The position numbers were made by a program, and so were the translations under genes. Below are positions 52,067 to 63,127 of a DNA stretch of 64,000 nt, one piece after another. The notes under the pieces are model-generated. The model did not search any database, had not been told where the DNA came from, and saw only the letters and a list, made by a program, of their open reading frames with translations. Source of the DNA: Crambe crambe (lineage: Eukaryota; Porifera; Demospongiae; Poecilosclerida; Crambeidae); contig OZ004583.1 in the NCBI GenBank assembly GCA_963924555.1, forward strand, positions 5,365,501-5,429,500, given 5' to 3'. The stretch's first letter is position 1. Every line of letters starts with the position of its first letter.

Positions 52067-53199
52067 TTTCCCTTTCTCTGCCTATAACAAGATTATAAGA
52101 TAGGATAATTGTTGTTTCCCATCTCTTTCTTATCTTGGAGGGAAAGTAAGCAGTTTATTCCTGGATTCCAAAAACATGGCATGATAATTATTGTAATAAT
52201 AATAAGGATATCCTTTTCAATCAATTCCCTGATGCATTCTGTCGAATGTCATCTGAACATGGTAGCTCCTCTATGTCACCTGTCACCAAGGCCATTATCT
52301 TTGATAGCCATACAAGCTGGATGAAGCACCCTAAATCCTGGACCACCTAACCTGAATGTCCCACTGCAACTCTGGCAATTTCAAAATCTAAGTCTGCCCC
52401 TCCCAATGGTTTCTTGGTATTAATCTTCCTGTTCATCCCTCAAATAGCTCCTTTTGGATAAATTGTATCACTATCAACTTATATTTTATCTGCCTGAAAA
52501 TGTATTCCAATTATTTTTAAGGGTGCAGCATACAAAATGTATACCAGATGTCTACGCTTCCACTCATCACCTAGTAATTAATCATAATAATTGTAATTGT
52601 TATCAACTAACTTGGACTACCTCATTCTTGTATAAGGTCTTAACCACACATTATCTCTGATAAGTTTGTGACATATCCGACCACCTGGTGTGTTAGTGGT
52701 ATTTTCACAGAGGTAGGGTGCTCAATGAAATATCCTGTCCATTTTTCTATAAGTATCCATGTTGTGTATGCAATTATAATGATAATCATATGGTTAATAT
52801 TTACTAATACATTTTCCCTCATTAGCTTGTGTGCAATTAATCCCTAATTGTACTCCTACATCTGCGCATGTGCAGCCATAGTAACTATCTACTCTGATTA
52901 TAGGGAATATTATAGCTATGTACCTCAGCTCCCTCTGGCTCCATATCCTCCTCCTCCTCCTCCCCCACCTCCACTCCCACTTCCGGTGGGCCTCTATTAG
53001 CTGTAGTTATATACTCACCATTAAAATGTTCCAGTTCATCAAACTGTAAGTAGCTAAAAATATAGGTATCTACTTGGACCATTATTTAGCTAGCTAACTA
53101 GCTATTCCAGCTAGTTTGTGTAGTTAAAAATATCAGATTTCACAACTCAAGAAAGACAGCTGACTATTATTATGTCTGCATGATACAGGTATACCTTTA
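52067..53199. other. Mostly featureless; one repeat fragment and one possible exon
   Basis: 52355-52457 is a third copy of the segment at 49877-49980 and 55373-55475 (AATTTCAAAATCTAAGTCTG). At 52920-53060 a minus-strand pair of short exons (FDELEHFNG, then a purine-rich exon readable as Gly-rich or Glu-rich depending on phase) is bounded by consensus splice sites but cannot be assigned. Confidence 0.4.
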
Positions 53200-53436
53200 T
53201 AGTTCCATTTCGTTACGAACTCTATATTTTTCTTCTTCCTCTATTCTAGCTCTTTTATGTATAGTTCCATCATTATATCTTCTCTTCCTTTTAGCTCTAT
53301 CTCTGTCTCTTCTTTTAGCTAATCTTTTGGTTTTTTCCTCAGACATCTCTGCTCTCCTTCGAGCTCTATCCTTTTCATTTCTTTGGTCAAGTCAAATTCT
53401 TCTTTCTTCTGCAGTCTCTAGTCTTTTTGTTGCCAT
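53200..53436 (-). pseudogene. Basic Arg/Lys-repeat N-terminal region with in-frame stop
   Basis: ATG at 53434. MATKRLETAEERRI is followed by TGA, then LDQRNEKDRARRRAEMSEEK and RLAKRRDRDRAKRKRR. Arg-rich helical repeats with this R-x-R-D-R-x-R pattern form the N-terminus of Helitron-helicase-like and related transposon proteins. No downstream helicase region was found. Confidence 0.5.
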
Positions 53437-53589
53437 AATAACATTGGATACAGTTCTTCTATAGTACAGATTAATGTTGCCAATAATTTTAGGGTGATGT
53501 ATACAAATGTACTTACTCTCTTAAGAGGTTTATCTTGTCTTTCATTGAAGGCTCCACTGTATTTTACTTACCTTAACGATTGCCACAGT

Positions 53590-53950
53590 TCCTTGATCTC
53601 CCGCTCTTTCATCTCTTTCCTTTATAAGCTGTTCTCCTTGGTGAACGGCTCGGCATGCTTTTGAACAGCACCAACACCTTCAGACCTCAGTTTCCTGAAC
53701 ACACCATCTAGGGTGTTGTGTAGACCATCAAAAGTGTGATTTTGTTTTGATAGTATATTAGGACACTAAGGGTTGATAACACGCATGTACCTCAATATAT
53801 CAAGTAGAGGGTTTTGGGTGGATATGATTCTCCACTACTTTCCTCGCTTCAATTGCAGTAATTGAGAGCAAAAGCATTTTGAGTCTCTAGTAGACATTTC
53901 TCCGAACCTGGAATTTTGTTTCTGTTCAGGCATAGCATACCTTATCATTT
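53590..53950 (-). pseudogene. DUF3504-like (Crypton-related) fragment, copy 1
   Basis: Nearly identical to 60960-61320. The minus strand reads HTFDGLHNTLDGVFRKLRSE, then GVGAVQKHAEPFTKENSL and a stop (TAA at about 53620) where the other copy continues to LWKSGVLGTHT. The upstream frame carries GESYPPKTLY. YPPKTLY...LD-x-x-x-R-x-L-x-x-x-G-x-G...EEE-x-LW is the layout of KIAA1958/DUF3504 proteins thought to derive from Crypton tyrosine recombinases. Confidence 0.55.
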
Positions 53951-54327
53951 TCTGCAATATGACTGTCATTTTCTTCAAGGTACTTTTGAATCACTGTAGG
54001 GTTTGGACAGACTTTTGGGTTTGATTTCTTCAGTGAAATGCCACATGTAATGCAGTGGGTTTGAGTGGGCTGTATGGTAGTGATGCTTGCATAAGGGAGT
54101 TGGGACTGGAATTTTTATTGTGGTACATTGAAGTTTAATGCGTGCAAAGCAGATTGCAGTTGCTGGATGTGAAATGTACTTCTTCTTGGACAGCTATGTG
54201 TTTTTATATCCTATTTCAGCTGGGACAATCCCACCTTATACAATTGATACAATTACCACACTTTTTCTACCATTTGAATTATTTTGTCTTCTTTTTTTTC
54301 TTCTTTTTTTCATCAATAATAGTTTTT

Positions 54328-54840
54328 TTAATTAAATTTAAATCTTTTGAAATTTTTTTCTTTTTTCTTTTTTAAATTTTTAATTTCCTTCCTTAATTCA
54401 GCTATCAATAAACAATAAAGACATAACACATTTAAAAAGTATAGCTAATAACTTACTGTTTTCATTTATTAAATTTTCAATTTCTTTGTCTATATGAATA
54501 GAAGTTAAAAAGTATAGCTACCATTAACATAAGAACTTACCTTTGACATTTCTTTCCTTCTCAATGACTTCTACAATAACAATGAAAATACTAGGCTATC
54601 ATTATCAGAAAATGGTACACTTACTGATTTCTTTTTTGAGCTTGTTAATCACTGTGATATATAAGTCGGTAAGAATTAGCTATACATATTTTTAATACGC
54701 TTATTGCTTACTTTTATCTTCTTCCATATCTTCTATGTCTATGATTTACATTAATTTTGTTATTACCACCGTGGCACGCTACAATTTTATCCAGCTGTAA
54801 TAGCTATCGCTATTTTGGATATTAGCTCACCTATCCATTC
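54328..54840 (-). pseudogene. Coiled-coil micro-exon gene, copy 2
   Basis: Exons with intact splice sites are 54712-54738 DIEDMEEDK, 54625-54651 MINKLKKEI, 54541-54570 KVIEKERNVK, 54457-54489 DKEIENLINEN and last exon 54328-54401, TELRKEIKNLKKKK and on to a stop. The first exon is damaged: a deletion joins ATGGA directly to TAG/GTGAGC (about 54835-54845), putting the start in phase 2. The terminal exon here is the longest of the copies (24 residues). Confidence 0.5.
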
Positions 54841-55078
54841 TCGCTCGATAGTTTTTTTGTTTGTGTAAAAAATCCTTGGCAATGATTATATCGAGCATGC
54901 CCAGTTTACGATGACTTATCACGCATGTGCATACATGTTACGTACGTGTAGCGCCCTGCGCGTGCATAATGTCAGTGCTTTGTGGTAAGCTTTCTATGCA
55001 ACACAGTTGCCTTCCACAAAACTGCATACCTCCTTCATAATGTTGCACATTGCCCTAGTTAAGTAGCTCTAATTTTGA

Positions 55079-55276
55079 TTATGCATTTGATGAACCAAAC
55101 CTCCAAGAACTCTGTTGAAATGTAAGGTGAAGGGGCAGGTTTCTCACGTAGCCGAACGTCATGACCTCCGAGAGGTGGGAATATAGAAAGTCGTCTGCGT
55201 GAATCCTATGCTCAATGGCTAGATGGTCCATGTAACGATTTGACACCTTGATATGGTGGTCTTTGCCATCGTGCAT
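55079..55276 (-). CDS. LAIEH-DDLLYSH family ORF, copy 4
   Basis: Identical to 49582-49779 apart from one residue (HADDFLYSH). Confidence 0.4.
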   Translation of the reverse strand: MHDGKDHHIKVSNRYMDHLAIEHRIHADDFLYSHLSEVMTFGYVRNLPLHLTFQQSSWRFGSSNA

Positions 55277-55657
55277 CTCAACCCCGCCATATTTTCTCCA
55301 ATCATTTCGACAGGTTTATCCATTAATTTTTTAGACCTCTAAAATAGTTGTTTTAATAAAACTAAAACTGAGTGTGCCACTGCAGCTCTAGCCATTTCAA
55401 AATCTAAGTCTGCCCTTCCCAATGATTTCTTGATATAAATCTTCCTGTTCATCCCTCAAATAACTCCTTTTGGCCTTTTCCAGTTGGGATCAAAGGTTTC
55501 TGTGGAAATGAATTTTGAGAACAATAAGTGTTTACCCTCATTTTCTGTCCCATTAAATCAGAAGTGTCCCATAATTAGTTATAAATTGGAATTAAAAAGG
55601 ACAATAACACAAAAATGCATAAGTGAGTCTCAATCTGTTCATCTGACATCTTAGACT

Positions 55658-55691
<34 letters not shown>

Positions 55692-56016
55692 AAACAGAAT
55701 GAAAGTCAGTGGAGATTGAGTGTGAGGTTTGCAGTATCTATTATAATTCCCTATCCTTCATGCTTTCACTTACCAGCTCTTTCCCCCACCCATGATTCGA
55801 ATCCTGAGGGTAGGGGTTGGTGTATTGGTGGTGTAATAGGTGGCTTTTTTTAGAAACCTATATGAAAAGAATAAGATAGGGTTAGTTTGGGCTTTCCTCA
55901 CTGTGTGGGAGGTGGAGGAGGGAAGTCTAGGATCACTCTATTATTGAGGCGAGCCAGCCACACACTAGCATGTTGGCTACTGGAGTTTGGCCATCCTCAA
56001 GTAGCTCTAATTTTGA

Positions 56017-56214
56017 TTATGCATTTGATAAACCAAACCTCCAAGAACTCTGTTGAAGTGTAAGGCAATGGGGCAGGTTTCTTATGTAGCTGAATGTCAC
56101 AACCTCCAGGAGGTGGGAATATAGAAGGTCGGCTGCGTGAATCCTATGCTCAATGGCTAGATGGTCCATGTAACGATTTGACACCTTGATATGGTGGTCT
56201 TTGCCATTGTGCAT
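56017..56214 (-). CDS. LAIEH-DDLLYSH family ORF, copy 5
   Basis: Matches 50533-50730 with two or three substitutions near the end. Confidence 0.4.
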   Translation of the reverse strand: MHNGKDHHIKVSNRYMDHLAIEHRIHAADLLYSHLLEVVTFSYIRNLPHCLTLQQSSWRFGLSNA

Positions 56215-56280
56215 CTCAACCCCGCCATATTTTCTCCAATCATTTCGACATGTTTATCCATTACTTTTTTAGATCTCTAA

Positions 56281-57170
56281 AAATATATCTATAGGACAAT
56301 AATTGTGCCTGCGTTAGTAATCTGAAGATGCACAAGCACCATTCCACAGGAAGCTGTTACATATCTTCTAATCTCCAGTTTAGGGTTGATGATTCTAGAT
56401 CTGTTTTTGTTTGTTTGTTTGTTTGTTATTGTTTTTTAAGGTTGTTTCTTCCCTCTCGTTGAAATCATCAATTTCTCTTCCATAAAGATATATACTTCCT
56501 TCTATATCATTATCTCCCACAATGAGAAATTTACAAGCCAGCTCTGGCTATAACTGATTCTAGGAATATTCATTTCATCAGCTGGTAATGGTACCCACCA
56601 CATATGGAACATATTGGAATCTTGGATGTATTTTGGTTCTCTTCCATGGAGGATAGTGTAGCTAGCCTGTTTCAGTTCCTTTATTGATACAATCTATTTA
56701 GTAAGCTGGCCAATTTCTATGTAGTCAATGCTAGTAGGTATAATGAATCTTATGATAAGGGTAGCTAAGTTCCATGTCCAGTGTTGCTGAGAACAAGCCT
56801 AAAGAAAGAGAGTTTACTGTTGGAACAAAATCCTGTGTTAGAAAGTATACCTGGAATTCGGTTCACTGTTGAACGCACTATAATTGCAGCGAGCGAGCTG
56901 ACTCTCAGGTCATGACTCATTGAAATTGTAGATATATATATATCTAGGTCTACACTCCAAAATGCCCCAGGCGTACGTACGGTACATACGTGTCCCGAAT
57001 TAGTAGCACCCTGCACGCGTGCATAATACATTTCTGTGCATGCACTTATCTAAAGTGAAATGATTATATATAATAATAATAATGAACTGATTAATAATTA
57101 TAATGAACTGATTAATATAATAATTAATAGGTAGGTGATGATTAGCTATTCTATTTCTTTTTTAATACTT
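56281..57170. other. No gene seen
   Basis: Contains a (GTTT)n run (56408-56427) and TA repeats (56934-56944). An 88-codon minus-strand ORF (56765-57031) has no coding signature. Confidence 0.5.
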
Positions 57171-57174
57171 TTTC

Positions 57175-57620
57175 TACCATTTGAATTATTTTTTCTTCTT
57201 TTTTTTTCTTTTTTCATCAATAATAGTTTTTTTAAATTAAATTTAAATCTTTTGAAATTTTTTTTTCTTTTTTAAATTTTAAATTTTCTTCCTTAATTCA
57301 GCTATCAATAAACAATAAAGACATGTTGGGGGTCGTGGGTCCATCCGATCTAGCTGTAATAGCTATCGCTATTTTGGATATTAGCTCACCTATCCTATGA
57401 GCTGGCCACTTACCATATCGAGCATGCCCAGTTTACGATGACTTATCACGCATGTGCATACACGTTACGTACGTGTAGCGCCCTGCGCGTGCATAATGTC
57501 AATCAATATAATTATTATTGCAAGCACTAAAGTGCTTTGTGGTAAGCTTTCTATGCAACACAGTTGCCTTCCGCAAAACTGCATACCTCCTTCATAATGT
57601 TGCACATTGCCCTAGTTAGA
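57175..57620. repeat. Deleted copy of the 54.3-55.05 / 58.4-59.1 kb segment
   Basis: Retains the terminal-exon flank (57220-57310; TELRKKI then stop), jumps directly to TAGCTGTAATAGCTATCGCT, then the GAGCATGCCCAGTTTACGAT block. The middle, holding four micro-exons, is deleted. Confidence 0.85.
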
Positions 57621-58370
57621 CTTCATGCAATTGTACTGAACTCACCCCTTGCCAGGATTGCACACACTCCGCACAACCCCCCCACAACTCGTCCATGTGG
57701 GGCCTGGCACTAGCCCCCAAAATTTTCAACACATCTTTCTTTTGAGATGGTTCTCAAATCTCGGAGATGGTCAATAATTCTTCTTTTCATACATATTAAC
57801 TATATACTTAGAAAAACTAGGCTCAAATACTAAGAAATACTGCACCCCCAACAGAAGACGTCTATACTGGTCACTAACCGGCATAGAAAATTTACAGTTC
57901 TAGAGATGCTGAACAAGTTTTAGCTTAGCTGAGCTCATAGCAAAATATTGGGCTGTTGATCACTGCCAAGATTTATAATAACTACTACAAGCTTCTCTGA
58001 TTCGGGTAGGTCAAAGTCTTGATCTTTCTACAATGCTAGCTTCTAAACCCACACTTAATGGACATACAACACTAGCTCCTTTAACACTGCCACATCAGTA
58101 CTTTCATCGGTCATGAGGCTAATGAATGGACGGTAGAGAGTTGACAGAGCTGGTTTTACTAAGTAAACCTACTGTTGGGCACTTCCTGTTTTGTAATAAT
58201 TCATATTTGTGATGAGATCATATGATGATTATGAATTCAAACTCTTATTATTCTCGAGACTAACTTAGGCACAGACTAACACAGATCACATAGATTTACA
58301 AAAATCACTCTGTGCATGCATGAAACAGGAAGCATATCAAACTACAATTGATACAATTACCACACTTTTT
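57621..58370. other. No gene seen
   Basis: Single-copy sequence without ORFs or repeats that I could support. Confidence 0.5.
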
Positions 58371-58475
58371 CTACCATTTGAATTATTTTGTCTTCTTTTT
58401 TTTTTCTTTTTTTCATCAATAATAGTTTTTTTAATTAAATTTAAATCTTTTGAAATTTTTTTCTTTTTTCTTTTT

Positions 58476-58979
58476 TTAATTTTTAATTTTCTTCCTTAAT
58501 TCAGCTATCAATAAACAATAAAGACATAACACATTTAAAAAGTATAGCTAATAACTTACTGTTTTCATTTTTTAAATTTTCAATTTCTTTGTCTATATGA
58601 ATAGAAGTTAAAAGGTATAGCTACCATTAACATAAGAACTTGCCTTTGACATTTCTTTCCTTCTCAATGACTTCTACAATAACAATGGAAATACTAGGCT
58701 ATCATTATCAGAAAATGGTACACTTACTGATTTCTTTTTTGAGCTTGTTAATCACTGTGATATATAAGTCGGTAAGAATTAGCTATACATATTTTTAATA
58801 CGCTTATTGCTTACTTTTATCTTCTTCCATATCTTCTATGTCTATAAAGATTTACATTAATTTTGTTATTACCACCGTGGCACACTACAATTTTATCTAG
58901 CTGTAATAGCTATCGCTATTCTGGATATTAGCTCACCTATCCTATGAGCTGGCCACTTACCAGAATAGGAGGCTCCCAT
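58476..58979 (-). CDS. Coiled-coil micro-exon gene, copy 3 (complete, 54 residues)
   Basis: Exons (minus strand) are 58961-58979 MGASYS, 58815-58841 DIEDMEEDK, 58728-58754 MINKLKKEI, 58644-58673 KVIEKERNVK, 58560-58592 DKEIENLKNEN and 58476-58504 TELRKKIKN then TAA. All junctions are phase 1. Donors are GTAAGT except a GC donor after 58644. Acceptors are TATAG, CACAG, TGTAG, TATAG and GATAG. Gly2 followed by Ala-Ser-Tyr-Ser satisfies the N-myristoylation pattern. From residue 8 on, the chain is charged with Ile/Leu/Val at heptad-like spacing, so a short coiled coil tethered to a membrane is a reasonable model. Purifying selection or expression has not been shown. Copies 1 and 2 share the middle exons. 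Confidence 0.6.
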
Positions 58980-59372
58980 TCTCCCTTGATAGTTTTTTTG
59001 TTTGTGTAAAAAATCCTTGGCAACGATTATATCGAGCATGCCCAGTTTACGATGACTTATCACGCATGTGCATATCCAACTACGAGGTCTGTTCTATCTA
59101 TTCTCCCATTCCCCAATTTCAATCTTAGGAACCAGCTAAGGAACCTCTCCAGTTTTAAGCAGATTGTGATGGTAATACTCAAGTTAGCTTTTTAAACTAA
59201 CCTTATTTATACAATTGGTAATATTTGGAGCTCCCCAAGCTGCAAATTCAAATTTTTTTATAGCTATAATAATTATTATGCAGTGTAGTCACCTCGTTTG
59301 TAATTTCCTATTCCTGTAGAAAGCAAAAAACAACTAATGATATTGTACAATCTTCATAATTATTATATATAC

Positions 59373-59633
59373 CTCTTCCTTTCCCCTCCCCCTTCCCCTT
59401 CCTCGTGTTCCTGCAATAGACATCAATTGCAAAATACACAACTATGATCATACCTCCTCTAGCTCCCCTTCCCCTTCCACCTCTTCCCCTACCTCCTCTT
59501 CCTCCTCGCCTATGTCCTCTTCCCCTACCTTCTCCTCTTCCTCTTCCTCTACTTCCTCTTCCTGTACAATAATATGACTCTGATTATATGCATGGTGTGT
59601 ATACGTACCTATCCCACCTTCCTCTTCTGGCAT
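59373..59633 (-). CDS. RG-rich micro-exon gene
   Basis: Exon 1 (59609-59633) is MPEEEGGI in phase 1. Exon 2 (59454-59561, 108 nt, phase 1 to 1) reads, in the phase set by exon 1, as RGSRGRGRGEGRGRGHRRGG and more RGG units. Exon 3 (59373-59410) reads TRGRGRGRGKEE. Unspliced, the same DNA looks like a Glu-rich ORF (59448-59633), but the splice phase predicts an RG/RGG box, typical of RNA-binding proteins. The next candidate exon (59295-59315 region) gives Glu then stop in phase 0. Confidence 0.45.
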
Positions 59634-59639
59634 TATTTA

Positions 59640-60870
59640 ATATATATCTGACAGCTTTGAGCAAGGCACCAACATATTGCTAGCGTACCTGTATAGCTTT
59701 GCATACTACTCTCTGTGCTGCCAGATTAGAAATTGCAGTCTTGTGATTATCTTTTGATATCTTATTGGATGCACTGGTATGCTCCTTTTTGAAGTGTCTA
59801 TTAGGTTAGACAACAATCAAGAATTGCACATCAGATTTTTCTTTATCTTGTGCACATAAAAGAGTTTAGTCAGTGGCTTTGGTTCTGAAGGAGTAAAGAA
59901 CACCATCAAAAGATTTCATATGAGTCTGGTGGGTGAATTGCAACTCTGAGCCACACATTCATCCAGTTGTCTTTGAGTCACGTACACCCCATACCCCTCC
60001 ACCAACTCCAGTGTCCTTGGCTATTAACAAACATATAAGTAGTAACATTTCAATTGTACATCATCAAACCCATCACTTAATAAAAAGAATGAAAAACCTT
60101 CAAATTATGTTAATTAATCATCAATTACTTTTTCAGGGCGCCATCTTGATGAATTCATATTGCTTTTATTGTGCATTATTTCATGATGAATATCTCACAA
60201 CTATCCACCCGGCCCCCATTAAGCCACATAATTATATATATTCCACCTAGCATAAATTCACCCATAGAGAGCAGACATTATCCTACGTATAAATGTGAGA
60301 AAGGACATTATTTTCCCCCCTTAAGCAAGAATGGTTTACAAGGTGGATGCTCTGCTCATTATGGAGTTGTAATTTAGGCCAGTACATTGTTCAGTTTGGC
60401 CACTAAGTTGATATGCTGCCTGTGCACTGTACTATTATAGACTAAAGTAGAAAGGCTTCAATTAAGTGAATCGTTAAAATTAGCTAGTAAGCCATGAAAG
60501 CTTCATGCGCATTGCTCTGACAATTACCGTAAATTGGGAAAATTTCGGGGTGAAATATTTTATATAAAATTAATTTCGTAAGAGTAGCATGCAGCAGAAT
60601 GGATGAGTTGGAGAGGGAGTGCTGTATTCGAGGCTACCATATTTATAAAGCGATATGGATGGCAGCTATCGGAAAGTATTAAGGAGGATTGGAAATCCTT
60701 TGCTCTCTGATATCGATCAATCAATTGCGATCAACACATGTACATGTGGTTTTGACCATTTATCCAAATTTTCATTGCTTTATTTATTCGTATATTATTA
60801 TTTTTCATTCGATAAAAATTTTATTTTCGTAATTTTATTTATATAAACATATGTTTGATCAAACATTCTA
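59640..60870. other. No gene seen; one MITE-like block
   Basis: 60525-60600 and 60775-60845 contain AAATTTCG/CGAAATTTT-type complementary words (TTACCGTAAATTGGGAAAAT; ATAAAAATTTTATTTTCG) that look like ends of a small element. 60855-60985 has several AAGGTTGT and ACAACCTAGTC words in both orientations. Confidence 0.4.
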
Positions 60871-60959
60871 ACAAGGTTGTCACAACCTAGTCAGCTTGAA
60901 TGACAAGCTAATAACATCTTTGTAGATTGTTAACATATTTGTCACAACCTTGTTGCAAG

Positions 60960-61320
60960 GTTGGTACAACCTAGTCATTTCTATATGGGTGTGTGTACCC
61001 AATACACCACTCTTCCATAAACTGTTCTCCTTGGTGAACGGCTCGGCATGCTTTTGAACAGCACCAACACCTTCAGACCTCAGTTTCCTGAACACACCAT
61101 CTAGGGTGTTGTGTAGACCATCAAAAGTGTGATTTTGTTTTGATAGTACGTATATTAGGACACTGAGGGTTGATAACACGCATGTACCTCAATATACCAA
61201 GTAGAGGGTTTTGGGTGGATATGATTCTCCACTACTTTCCTCGCTTCAATTGCAGTAATTGAGAGCAAAAGCATTTTGAGTCTCTAGTAGACATTTCTCC
61301 GAACCTGGAATTTTGTTTTG
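60960..61320 (-). pseudogene. DUF3504-like (Crypton-related) fragment, copy 2
   Basis: Reads GESYPPKTLY in one frame (about 61215-61245), then HTFDGLHNTLDGVFRKLRSE and PFTKENSLWKSGVLGTHT in another (61010-61140), losing the family sequence at 60990. It extends further 3' than copy 1 at 53.6 kb. Frame breaks indicate a relic. See copy 1 for the family reasoning. Confidence 0.55.
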
Positions 61321-62880
61321 GTTCAGGTGATATTGCCCATTTAGTGCTTGCCTGGGTCTTTAGGGCACTCTCTGATGGAAAGCTGTTCCACTTCCTCCCT
61401 ACTGCTTAGTATGCAGATAGGATATGGCACTAAGGCAGAAATAAGAAGTGTGGTCAACTGCATTGGTGAGAGGAATTCTTCATTCCTGAAGATTGGCCAC
61501 CTTGCAGCAGAAGTTGCACAGTTCCTGCACACTCTTCTTCCTTTTCATAATATTATGAAATGGATGTGCATGTCTTTATTAATGGGCACTTGGTCGACCT
61601 CAAACATCTAAAACAGTGCCTAAACAAGAAGTTATCATTTGAAGGGCTGCTGGGAACTGTTTAATAATGAATAATGATGAATTTCATAATGTATGTTTTT
61701 ATTTATTTACCATATAATCTGGTTTGCTAGTCAGCTATCTAAACACTTTATCCTAAGAGCCAGATCTTCTTGGTTCTTCAGTAGAGCTGCACTTTAATAA
61801 AGTTCATTCATATTCATTGAGAATATCACTTTGAATGTTACTTGGAAGTTCCCAAGTGTTTTCTCTAACGATAACCTTGTAAACTGCAACTGTTATAAGA
61901 ATTTATGCACACGCGTCAATTTAATCCGCCCTTTGAACCCCAATTTGATCGAATCGCTTGACTGTCATTGATTTTGGGCTTGACTGCTTGACCTTAATCT
62001 TGACCCCGGTCGCGGGTGTCAGTATAGTGTGTATTGGAGTGACCACCCCTTGAGCTGACTATTCATTCAGTTTTTTTCTCCACCATCCCCCTATGTCACT
62101 TTGCGTAGGAGTAAAAGAGCCCTTGGCTGGTAGCTAAAACCAGAACGCTCATTGTGTTTGATAATGATGTATGTCCACTCAGCTAAATTTGAAATATAAA
62201 GTTGCCCTGCAGTAAGTAATAATCTATTGGATACGTAGGCATGGAGGGTTGGTTGCATAGTATATAAGTTCTTCTTTCATTGCTTTGTTTCGGCATGCAA
62301 GTACTATAATTATTATTTTTTGTTCCTCAGGATTTGGAACTGGACAAATATAGTGACCGACTTGGATCATTGTGTCATGCACAATCTTCTGCACTTGGAA
62401 GTTGGTAGGGAATTTGTGGGTGGATTGGTTTCCTTGTCAGTTTGTGACCGAAGACTGTCACAATTTTTCCTTTGGTCTATCTTCAACCAAGCCCCTTTTC
62501 TTTGCTTTTTGTGATATTGTGAAATTGTCTTCCATATTAAAGATAAGTATCTCATTGTGTTGCTAGTGTGTACCTTGAGAAAAAGGGGGTAGTGACATCT
62601 TCCCTGTGGCTAAATTAGACTGGCAGGTATGTGCTCCTTCATAAAAAGTCAGCACTACTTGAAATTAGGAGGTTATATAAAAGACTTTGAAATGTAGTAT
62701 CTTTAATGTGCTTTTAGTGGTCAGAAAATGTTTTGTCACTGCCGAAAGTAAGTAGCGTAGACCTGCCAATTATCGCCACCACAAACACTATGCCTATTAT
62801 CGCCATCCAGCCCCTCCTGCCTAGGCACATGCTTCAATTGAGCTCTGAGCATGTGCAGTAGATCCCTAGAGCCACGTGCT
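61321..62880. other. No confident gene
   Basis: Opposed short ORFs at 61341-61611 (GYGTKAEIRSVVNCIGERNS on plus) and 62320-62566 have no recognisable domain. Confidence 0.4.
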
Positions 62881-62991
62881 CATTTAGACTAGTTTACACG
62901 GCAGTCAGATCGAGGTGTGAAGTTTTATCTCCTGTTTTTCACCACCAAGCGCTAGGTTTAACACAAGTGTTTCTGAGCGACAGGACTTCAG

Positions 62992-63115
62992 GTAAGCTGT
63001 GTAGCTCATAAAGGGCTTGGGTAATTTTTTTCTGATGGTTAGAAGATGGAAGTAAGTTGGGGAAAAATATCAGCTACTTTGATGGTACCTACAATTTAAG
63101 GCAAATTTTTTTCAG
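62992..63115 (+). other. Likely 5' UTR intron of the pogo transposase gene
   Basis: Donor TTCAG/GTAAGC at 62991/62992 and acceptor TTTTTTCAG at 63115, 12 bases before the ATG. The branch region is T-rich. Confidence 0.5.
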
Positions 63116-63127
63116 TCAGTTTATAGA

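Larger units (their letters stand above)
55050..56280. repeat. Segmental duplication D1, copy b
   Basis: Second copy of 49560-50770, with an A-tract of about 29 (55661-55689) in place of 23. Confidence 0.95.

Noticed and set aside
55790-55815. tRNA-like GATTCGAATCC box
   Set aside because: The B-box-like word has no matching A box or cloverleaf at the right spacing.
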